NCBI GenBank assembly: GCA_018500005.2
Contig: JAHBAP020000563.1
Coordinates: 1 to 7,468, forward strand
Direction: 5' to 3'
Source of the DNA: Mycobacterium sp.
Lineage (GTDB): Bacteria > Actinomycetota > Actinomycetes > Mycobacteriales > Mycobacteriaceae
DNA: 7,468 nt
The position numbers and the translations under genes were made by a program. This document shows positions 1 to 4,686 of this stretch, piece after piece. The notes below the pieces were generated by a model that was given only the letters and a program-made list of their open reading frames with translations, made no database searches and was not told the DNA's origin. Position 1 is the first letter of the stretch. The number at the start of each line of letters is the position of its first letter.

Positions 1-87
1 GGCAACCACATCGAAATGAGGCCGACGCCGGACGCGGCGGCATCTTCCATCCCACCAACGGTTGATCCCCGAAACACCGCTTTTCCT

Positions 88-95
88 GGAAGGAA
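88..95 (+). promoter_or_regulatory. Shine-Dalgarno site of the Ddn-like gene
   Basis: GGAAGGAA lies five bases before ATG 100. It is the reason for preferring this start over the in-frame ATG at 16. Confidence 0.7.
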
Positions 96-99
96 CCAG

Positions 100-600
100 A
101 TGGCCACACCAAAAGAGCCTGGTCGCCTGTTGAATTCGTCGCTGGTGGCGAAGATTTCACGCATAAATGGCAAGGCACACACATGGATCTATCGCCAGAC
201 CGGCGGCCGAGTCGGCGGTAACTTGCGACTCGGCGCCGGCTTCCGAAAGCCGGTACCGACCCTGCTGCTCGAACACCTCGGCCGCAAGTCCGGCAAGACC
301 TTCGTCACGCCTCTGGTGTATATCACCGACCACAGCGACGTGATCATCGTTGCATCTGCCGCCGGACGGACGGAAAACCCGCAGTGGTATCGCAATCTGC
401 TCGCACATCCCGATGTCCACATTCAGATCGGGCCTGATCGCCGGGCAGTCAAAGCCGTCATCGCCAGCGAGGCGGAACGGACGCGTCTATGGCCGCGCCT
501 GGTCGACGCCTACGCAGACTTCGACTCATACCAAGGCAAAACCGAGCGCGAGATTCCGGTGATCATCCTGCAACCGCGTCTAGAAAACCCTCTGAACTGA
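100..600 (+). CDS. Nitroreductase/deazaflavin (F420)-dependent oxidoreductase family protein (Ddn-like)
   Basis: A 166-residue protein of the actinobacterial Ddn/FGD-like split-barrel family. Members bind F420 (some bind FMN) and reduce quinones, nitro compounds or other small substrates in the cytosol or at the membrane. Family-typical blocks are LLLEHLGRKSGKTFVTPLVY (55-74), the segment ASAAGRTENPQWYRNLLAHP (85-104, matching the family pattern of NP-WY-NL-A-P) and YQGKTEREIPVIIL (144-157). Length is normal for the family. I chose ATG 100 because GGAAGGAA (88-95) sits five bases upstream. The same frame stays open to the left edge, but the extra residues (including ATG 16) have no family character and no ribosome site. 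It stands alone; the next gene is almost 600 bases away. If the tRNA fragment at 866-900 marks an element end, this gene may be cargo of that element. The substrate cannot be told from sequence. Confidence 0.85.
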   Translation: MATPKEPGRLLNSSLVAKISRINGKAHTWIYRQTGGRVGGNLRLGAGFRKPVPTLLLEHLGRKSGKTFVTPLVYITDHSDVIIVASAAGRTENPQWYRNLLAHPDVHIQIGPDRRAVKAVIASEAERTRLWPRLVDAYADFDSYQGKTEREIPVIILQPRLENPLN

Positions 601-865
601 GGAAGCGCTTCAGATCGCAACGAGAGTGTACGTAAGGCGACGCGAACCCACTTGGTGAAACTCTCTGGTCCTGACGACACTCAAGACATACGCCGACACA
701 TTTCGCTAGGCTGCCGCCAGCCACTCGAACCCGCCACTTTCCCGATACAAACGTCCGTGGATTCGCATGGATCGGTCTAGATCGGGGCACCCTTTCGGGA
801 ACGAATTGCCTGCTAGAGGCACATCCGCGGAGACTCGCATAGACCCTGGGATACCGTCGAATATG
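601..865. other. Gene-poor stretch, lower GC than its neighbours
   Basis: I see no convincing coding region. A hand count gives about 57% G+C over 601-780, visibly below the coding regions on either side. The open frames here have no recognisable family and no ribosome site. The T-loop-like string at 720-731 on the minus strand lacks a pairing stem and is not a tRNA. The stretch runs up to the tRNA fragment at 866, so it could be the non-coding end of an integrated element. That is inference from the adjacent att-like site. Confidence 0.4.
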
Positions 866-900
866 TCAGAAGGTTAGGGGTTCGAATCCCTTCGGGCGCA
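866..900 (+). pseudogene. 3' fragment of a tRNA gene (probably tRNA-Arg), likely integration attachment site
   Basis: The last 35 bases of a tRNA are present: anticodon-stem 3' strand TCAGA (866-870), variable loop AGGTT (871-875), T-stem AGGGG (876-880), T-loop TTCGAAT (881-887), T-stem partner CCCTT (888-892, one G-T pair), acceptor 3' strand CGGGCGC (893-899) and discriminator A (900). No encoded CCA follows. The 5' half is absent: no GCGCCCG acceptor strand, D-arm or anticodon arm occurs upstream, and the match stops at the anticodon-loop edge. That is how attachment sites of tyrosine integrases that cross over in the anticodon loop look. Because the 3' end points right, a reconstituted tRNA and the element would lie to the left and native chromosome to the right. 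The Arg identity comes from remembered mycobacterial tRNA-Arg(ACG) sequences and is less certain than the tRNA nature. Confidence 0.8.
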
Positions 901-1149
901 CTTTCTACCAGCGAGAATCCCTCAGAGTTCCGGCTGTGAGCACCGCGGAATCCGCTACTTTCAGTTGGCGAACTCTCTTCCCGGCCGGAACACTCCGCTA
1001 TGTCTTCAAAGCTTGGTCGATGAGGACCTGCGCGGCCAGTTCGTCCCTGGGCTCTGTCCGCATCGAAATCCCTGCTGGGAGAGAGATTCGCGCGGGCGCG
1101 GCTGATCCTTGACACCACCGTCAGGAGTGCTTCCAGTGCCCGGAATCGG
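901..1149. other. Intergenic stretch between tRNA fragment and vapBC
   Basis: No gene is supported. A TTGACA at 1109-1114 resembles a -35 box but has no -10 at a suitable distance, and it is too far from vapB to be its promoter. The minus-strand open frame over this area translates the tRNA fragment and is a well-known type of false gene. Confidence 0.4.
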
Positions 1150-1178
1150 TGCTATCACTTATCGCCATTCTGATAGCA
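1150..1178 (+). promoter_or_regulatory. Inverted-repeat operator over the vapBC promoter
   Basis: TGCTATCA (1150-1157) and TGATAGCA (1171-1178) are perfect 8-bp inverted arms with a 13-base spacer. The arms are 21 bp apart start to start, two helical turns, which suits two ribbon-helix-helix dimers binding the same face. The arms cover the predicted -35 and -10 positions, as expected for autorepression by VapB or the VapBC complex. The repeat is seen directly; the binding is inferred from the family. Confidence 0.6.
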
Positions 1179-1179
1179 T
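1174..1179 (+). promoter_or_regulatory. Predicted -10 box of a leaderless vapBC transcript
   Basis: TAGCAT fits the actinobacterial TANNNT -10 pattern. It ends six bases before ATG 1186, so transcription would start at or next to the start codon. No ribosome site precedes that ATG, in keeping with a leaderless mRNA of the kind common in mycobacteria. Confidence 0.5.
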
Positions 1180-1185
1180 TTCGGG

Positions 1186-1482
1186 ATGAAGCAACTGCTG
1201 CTCCGAATCCCGGAGAATCTTCATGGCCGGTTGATGGCGCGCGCTGTGCGCGAGGGCCGCAGCCTCAACGCGGTGGCCACCGACATCCTTGACGGTGCGG
1301 CCGATGCAGATGGCGCTGACCGAGGGTCGCAGGTGCGTGCTGCCGCCGCGGCAGCGGGAACCCTGCACCGCGGCGAGGCTCGGCGGGTGCGGCCCGAACG
1401 TCGGGATCGCATCATCGCGACGACCCGAGGCCTCGGACCTCAGATCGACAAGGCGCTGGACGATGAACGTGACCGGCCATGA
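1186..1482 (+). CDS. vapB: VapB-type antitoxin (ribbon-helix-helix)
   Basis: A 98-residue antitoxin of a type II toxin-antitoxin pair. The N-terminus KQLLLRIPENLHGRLMARAV (2-21), continuing through SLNAVATDIL (26-35), has the beta-strand plus two-helix layout of an Arc/MetJ-like DNA-binding domain. The remaining 60 residues are Ala/Arg-rich and would be the disordered part that wraps the toxin. It should neutralise the downstream PIN-domain RNase and repress its own promoter. The ATG at 1186 fits the RHH domain start and the leaderless promoter. Its TGA overlaps the toxin ATG (ATGA, 1479-1482), so translation is probably coupled. At 98 residues it is longer than many VapBs. No closer VapB number can be assigned from sequence alone. 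Confidence 0.85.
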   Translation: MKQLLLRIPENLHGRLMARAVREGRSLNAVATDILDGAADADGADRGSQVRAAAAAAGTLHRGEARRVRPERRDRIIATTRGLGPQIDKALDDERDRP

Positions 1483-1913
1483 TCGCCTACGTGGACTCGT
1501 CAGTGCTAGCCCGCGCCTACCTCGCCGACGAGGCCGGACATGATCGGGCCGTCGCCCTGATGGCTGATCCGGCGGTCGCCCTGGTTACCGGCAGCTGGAC
1601 CCGAGTCGAGGTATCCGGTGCCCTGGTCCGTGCGGCGCGGCGGGGCCGGGCCGACGAGAAGGGACTGTTGGCCTTACTCGACAGTGACCTGGCTGGGCCG
1701 GTGATCGTGCTGGCCGCTGCACAGGAGCACGTCGAACGCCACGCGCTGGAGCTGGTACGCCGTTACGCGCTGCGGGCGATGGATGCTTGGCACCTCGCGG
1801 TCGCGACGGTCGCCATCCCGCCGCTGCTCAACCCCGGGGAGCCGAAGGCGTTCGCCTCCCGCGACGCCGCACAACTCAGCGTCGCCGAGGCGCTGGGATT
1901 CGTGCCGATCTGA
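1479..1913 (+). CDS. vapC: VapC-type PIN-domain ribonuclease toxin
   Basis: A 144-residue PIN-domain protein. The expected acidic residues for Mg2+/Mn2+ binding are present: Asp6 in YVDSS (4-8), Glu44 in TRVEVSGA (41-48), Asp102 in MDAWHLA (101-107) and Asp129 in FASRDAAQ (125-132). VapC toxins are site-specific endoribonucleases that cut tRNA or 23S rRNA and stop growth when the antitoxin is degraded. All four acids are intact, so it should be active. It begins within the antitoxin stop codon (ATGA overlap) and has no strong ribosome site of its own, which favours coupled translation with antitoxin made first. Length is close to the family norm. The RNA target cannot be inferred. Confidence 0.92.
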   Translation: MIAYVDSSVLARAYLADEAGHDRAVALMADPAVALVTGSWTRVEVSGALVRAARRGRADEKGLLALLDSDLAGPVIVLAAAQEHVERHALELVRRYALRAMDAWHLAVATVAIPPLLNPGEPKAFASRDAAQLSVAEALGFVPI

Positions 1914-1952
1914 CCGTCGCGCTTACCCAATGCCGCATTGCTGATCGGGCTC

Positions 1953-2141
1953 TCAATCGTCCGGGTCTCTGCTGACTGGGCTGGGCCAGAGCAAGCGGCA
2001 GCCCGGCGGGACCGCCGCGTCTGGACCGTGGGCGGCGGCGAGCATCGCGTCCACCGCGACCACCTCATGTCCGGCAGCCCGCAGAGCGAGGTCGATCCGG
2101 CTTCCGATGAACCCGGCGGCGCCGGTGAGTAGCACCCTCAC
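1953..2141 (-). pseudogene. galE3: 5' remnant of a galE3-like NAD-dependent epimerase
   Basis: The frame starts at GTG 2141 and overlaps the mtnP stop by four bases (GTGA, 2138-2141), the arrangement expected of the Rv0535-Rv0536 pair in M. tuberculosis. Residues 1-50 look like a sugar-nucleotide epimerase N-terminus: the Rossmann motif TGAAGFIG (6-13), then EVVAVDAM with Asp31 as the likely NAD-ribose ligand, then PPGCRL. After about residue 51 (near 1990) the family pattern is lost, and the frame ends 11 codons later at TGA 1953. A complete epimerase is over 300 residues, so the catalytic Ser-Tyr-Lys region and substrate domain are gone. The remnant can bind nothing useful and should be treated as broken. 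The break faces vapBC. Confidence 0.8.
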
Positions 2142-2932
2142 GGCAGATCGAAAGGCAGCTCGACGCCCGCGTGTGCCAGGCAGTGGGTGCAGACGCGTTC
2201 GGAGGCGACCCGGTCGATTGCGTTGTGGACCAGCTCCTTGAAAGGCCCGATATTGCGTTCGAATTCGGCGAACACGTCGACCGCTCGCACGCCCGTGCCG
2301 AGGGCCAAGCCCGCATCGACATCGGTTACCAAAGCTATTGCTGCGTAACACATCTCCAGTTCGCGGGCCAGGACCGCTTCCGGGTATCCGGTCATGTTCA
2401 CCAGGCTGAAGCCCTGTCGGGCGAACCACTGGCTCTCGGCTCTGGTTGAGAAGCGCGGACCCTGGATCACCACCATCGTTCCGCCGTCGACCACTCCAGG
2501 AGCTTCAGTGGCGACCGCGCGCAGATGGGGGCAGTACGGGTCGGCGAACTCCACATGGATGCCGCCGGAGTCGAAATAGGTATCCGCTCTCCCGCGGGTG
2601 CGATCGACAAGCTGGTCGGGGACCACGATCGAGCCCGGGCCCAACTCTGCGCTGAGACTGCCCACCGCACACGGGCCGAACACCCTGCGCACGCCGAGAG
2701 CACGCAACGCCCACATGTTGGCGCGATAGGGAACCGTATGGGGGGAGTATTCGTGGCTGAGCCCATGGCGGGGCAGAAACGCCACCTCGTGGCAGCCCAC
2801 CCGGCCGACGGTAATGGGGGCGCTCGGCTCTCCGTAGGGGGTCTCGACGACGATGCTGCGTGCGTCTGAGCCGAAGAAGGTATAGAAGCCGCTACCACCG
2901 ATCACACCGATCACCGCAATATTGTGGGCCAC
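2138..2932 (-). CDS. mtnP: S-methyl-5'-thioadenosine phosphorylase
   Basis: A 264-residue enzyme of the PNP/MTAP family. It splits 5'-methylthioadenosine with phosphate to adenine and 5-methylthioribose-1-phosphate, the first step of methionine salvage, and clears the by-product of polyamine synthesis. Visible motifs are the phosphate loop GVIGGSGFY (9-17), LPRHG (53-57), YRANMWALRALGV (69-81), the long block GGTMVVIQGPRFSTRAESQ (150-168), the MTAP-type NMTGYPEAVLARE (179-191) and the base-binding TDVDAG (203-208). The frame is open back to 3064, but GTG 2932 gives the length I recall for the M. tuberculosis homologue (264) and drops a non-conserved stretch of 44 residues. There is no clear ribosome site before it; an in-frame GTG at 2914 is an alternative. 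It overlaps the broken galE3 start. The menA gene that neighbours it in M. tuberculosis is not here. Confidence 0.92.
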   Translation of the reverse strand: MAHNIAVIGVIGGSGFYTFFGSDARSIVVETPYGEPSAPITVGRVGCHEVAFLPRHGLSHEYSPHTVPYRANMWALRALGVRRVFGPCAVGSLSAELGPGSIVVPDQLVDRTRGRADTYFDSGGIHVEFADPYCPHLRAVATEAPGVVDGGTMVVIQGPRFSTRAESQWFARQGFSLVNMTGYPEAVLARELEMCYAAIALVTDVDAGLALGTGVRAVDVFAEFERNIGPFKELVHNAIDRVASERVCTHCLAHAGVELPFDLP

Positions 2933-2963
2933 CGCCGCATCGGTTGCTGACGGATGTCGGCCC

Positions 2964-3018
2964 GTGTCCCTCAGTCGGCGGAGAGGCGTCTGGGGGTGCC
3001 CCGAGCCCCGACTGACAC
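2964..3018 (-). promoter_or_regulatory. Bulged 11-bp stem in the mtnP leader region
   Basis: GTGTC (2964-2968) pairs with GACAC (3014-3018), and AGTCGG (2973-2978) pairs with CCGACT (3008-3013). The only interruption is a four-base bulge (2969-2972). The 29-base apical part holds a further GGGG/CCCC pairing (2993-3002). The structure ends 31 bases before the mtnP GTG. On the minus strand it would be a leader-RNA hairpin; it could equally be a DNA palindrome for a regulator. I could not match it to SAM-I, SAM-IV or SAH riboswitch consensus sequences. Confidence 0.4.
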
Positions 3019-3084
3019 TCTTTCCTCGTTCTGGGAAAGCGCCGGGCACCCGGGCTGATCGCACTACGGAGGTATCCCCGCTAG

Positions 3085-3246
3085 CACCCCGGCGTCTATA
3101 TCCGGTCGTTCTACTTCTACGACCCCGACGGCATCATGCTGGAATTCGCCTGCTGGACCAAAGAGTTCCACGCGGATGGGGCGACGCTGGCGCCTGGGAC
3201 CGGCGCCGATCGGCATCCCCGGCCAGGGCGGCGGTCCCGCTGTTGA
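3085..3246 (+). pseudogene. C-terminal fragment of a VOC (glyoxalase/extradiol dioxygenase-like) protein
   Basis: The frame reads HPGVYIRSFYFYDPDGIMLE, then FACWTKEF, ending at TGA 3244-3246. This is the last beta-alpha-beta module of a vicinal-oxygen-chelate protein: the FYDPDG turn followed by the metal-ligand Glu of MLEF. An in-frame TAG at 3082-3084 sits immediately upstream, and no start or preceding module is visible, so about two thirds or more of the gene is missing. Family members act as glyoxalases, ring-cleaving dioxygenases or resistance proteins. This piece cannot fold as a complete metal site. It converges with the unknown gene ending at 3293. The loss of the 5' end coincides with the start of the mtnP block, so one rearrangement may explain both. 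Confidence 0.75.
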
Positions 3247-3292
3247 TGCTCTGCGCGACACCTTCCGGGCGAGCCCGCCATCCGCTCAAGCG

Positions 3293-3913
3293 TCAGCGCA
3301 CCGGTGCCCAGGCGTCCCAGGCGTTGCCGAAATCCAGGGTGTACCGCTGGATGGGCACACTGGCCACGAGACGACGGAATTCCGCGCCCTCGCCCCACGA
3401 GGCGGACACCAGGAAGTCGTAGTTCCGCCAGGACAGGAAGTAGGACTCCGGGATCGGCTGCCCCTCGTTCTCCGGAGCCAACACCGAGACGGTCAGCATT
3501 GCGATCGCGGCGGTGGCGCGCAGCCACAACCGACCGTTGGCGATGACGAACATCGATACGCCCTCGGCCGGCGGAACCACCTGGCAGCCTGCCGGCATCT
3601 CGGCTTCATCGACGTGCAGGTACCGGTGGACGGCGAACATCAAGTCGGCGATGTCGGGACGTCCGTCGGGTTGGTCGCTGGGAATCGGCAGGGGGAATCG
3701 GGAGCCGACGAAGTCGATGTCGCCGGCCGCCATCGCGGCGAAGATGTCCACGTCGTCCCGCAGGGTCTGGCGGAATGCCGCGCCCTCGTCCAAGGCCGGA
3801 TACCGCTTGTCGGCGGTCTTGTTCAGTGCTTCGGTGGCATGCCACAGCGCCGGGCGCCACTCCTGGCGGCTCCAGTGATCCAGGCCGCTGCGTACTTCGT
3901 CCCCGACGGTCAT
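3293..3913 (-). CDS. Conserved-looking protein of unknown function, last gene of the kinase-ACAD-SDR operon
   Basis: A 206-residue soluble protein that I do not recognise. There is no signal peptide or membrane segment. The N-terminal part (1-65) looks helical, with HWSRQEWRPALWHATEALNK (13-32). The middle has RFPLPIPSD (72-80) and MFAVHRYLHVDE (92-103). The C-terminal part is rich in aromatics: PESYFLSWRNYDFLVSASWG (155-174) and FGNAWDAWAPV (195-205). ATG 3913 is chosen because it lies 11 bases after the SDR stop, with AGGG (3923-3926) nine bases upstream. The frame itself continues back across the SDR gene, where it is only a shadow. Its place at the end of a tightly packed operon implies a role with the dehydrogenase and kinase. 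It is larger than LvaB, the small partner of the LvaA kinase, so equivalence is not claimed. Confidence 0.8.
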   Translation of the reverse strand: MTVGDEVRSGLDHWSRQEWRPALWHATEALNKTADKRYPALDEGAAFRQTLRDDVDIFAAMAAGDIDFVGSRFPLPIPSDQPDGRPDIADLMFAVHRYLHVDEAEMPAGCQVVPPAEGVSMFVIANGRLWLRATAAIAMLTVSVLAPENEGQPIPESYFLSWRNYDFLVSASWGEGAEFRRLVASVPIQRYTLDFGNAWDAWAPVR

Positions 3914-3924
3914 GGTTGCTGACC

Positions 3925-4686
3925 CTAGGCGATGGTGAGTCCGCCGTCGACGACGACCGTCTGTCCGGTGACATATCCCCCGGCCGGTGAGGCCAGCCAG
4001 ACCGCGGTGGCGGCCAGTTCGGCGGCCTCGCCCAACCGGCCCATCACGATCCGCGGCATCAGCGAATCGAGGTAGCCGGGTTTGAGGTCGTCGGTCATCT
4101 CGCTGGCGAAAAATCCCGGCGCCAGCGCGTTGACCCGGATTCCTTTGCGGCCGCTCCACTGCTGGGCCAGGTCGCGGGTCAGTCCGATCACGCCGGCCTT
4201 GGAGGCGCTGTAGGCGGCCTGCGGAAGCCCGGCCGTGGTCAGGCCCAGCACGCTGGCGATGTTGATGATCGAACTGCCCGGCGCCATGACGCGCCCGCAG
4301 GCCTGGGCCATCCAGTACGAGCCGTTGAGGTTGACGTCGACGACCGAGCGGAACTCCTCGGCGGTCTCCCGGGTGGCCGGGACTGCGGTGCCCACCCCGG
4401 CGTTGTTGATCAGGACATCGACGCGTCCGAACTCGGCGACAGCGGCGTCCACCAACTCCTGGCACTGCTCGGGGTCGGCAACATCGGTCTTGCGGGTGTA
4501 CACCCGTCGGCCGGCCTCCTCGACCAGTACAGCGGTGGAGGTCATCTTCTCCACCCGTCGGGCGCCGAGCACCAGGTCTGCACCGGCCTCGGCGAAGGCT
4601 CGGGCGAAGGACACCCCGAGACCGGACGAGGCGCCGGTGACGATGACGACCTTGCCGTCGAGCCGGAACAGATCCAAGACCGTCAT
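3925..4686 (-). CDS. Short-chain dehydrogenase/reductase (FabG-like)
   Basis: A 253-residue classical SDR that oxidises or reduces a hydroxyl/keto group with NAD(P). Motifs in order: cofactor loop TGASSGLG (17-24), acidic-plus-Val type DVAD (68-71), NNAG (94-97), catalytic Asn119, Ser145, Tyr159 and Lys163 (YSASK), and PGFFASEMTDD (190-200). The C-terminus has the usual GxxVVVDGG pattern. All catalytic residues are present. Its ATG overlaps the stop of the acyl-CoA dehydrogenase gene (ATGA, 4683-4686), with GAGGGAT upstream as ribosome site. In this operon a natural job is interconversion of a keto- and hydroxyacyl-CoA, as LvaD does in levulinate breakdown or a 3-hydroxyacyl-CoA dehydrogenase does in beta-oxidation. 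FabG-like sequence alone does not settle the substrate. Confidence 0.93.
   Translation of the reverse strand: MTVLDLFRLDGKVVIVTGASSGLGVSFARAFAEAGADLVLGARRVEKMTSTAVLVEEAGRRVYTRKTDVADPEQCQELVDAAVAEFGRVDVLINNAGVGTAVPATRETAEEFRSVVDVNLNGSYWMAQACGRVMAPGSSIINIASVLGLTTAGLPQAAYSASKAGVIGLTRDLAQQWSGRKGIRVNALAPGFFASEMTDDLKPGYLDSLMPRIVMGRLGEAAELAATAVWLASPAGGYVTGQTVVVDGGLTIA

Noticed and set aside
1..99. Possible end of an upstream gene or N-terminal extension of the Ddn-like gene.
   Set aside because: Two frames give short tails ending at 19 and 65 with no recognisable family, and the in-frame extension lacks a ribosome site at ATG 16.
602..611. Perfect palindrome GAAGCGCTTC right after the Ddn-like gene, considered as a terminator.
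   Set aside because: It has no loop and no T-rich tail, and short palindromes of this kind are common.
720..731. Minus-strand GGTTCGAGTGGC resembling a tRNA T-arm.
   Set aside because: The flanking bases do not pair into a T-stem and no acceptor strand follows.
813..1118. Minus-strand open frame whose peptide contains PEGIRTPNLL.
   Set aside because: This is the familiar false translation of a tRNA 3' end; it arises from the fragment at 866-900 and has no ribosome site or family.
1928..1940. Small hairpin CAATG-CCG-CATTG after vapC.
   Set aside because: Five base pairs and a three-base loop with no T-run; not convincing as a vapBC terminator.
3266..3277. Short GC hairpin between the convergent VOC fragment and the 206-aa gene.
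   Set aside because: Only four to five base pairs with no T tract; too weak to call a terminator.
2922..3422. Plus-strand open frame of 166 codons over the mtnP leader and VOC fragment.
   Set aside because: It is a +1 shadow of the VOC fragment frame; the recognisable VOC peptide is in another frame.
3914..4465. Upstream extension of the frame of the 206-aa gene across the SDR gene.
   Set aside because: It is a shadow of the SDR coding frame. A real start with ribosome site exists at 3913, just after the SDR stop.
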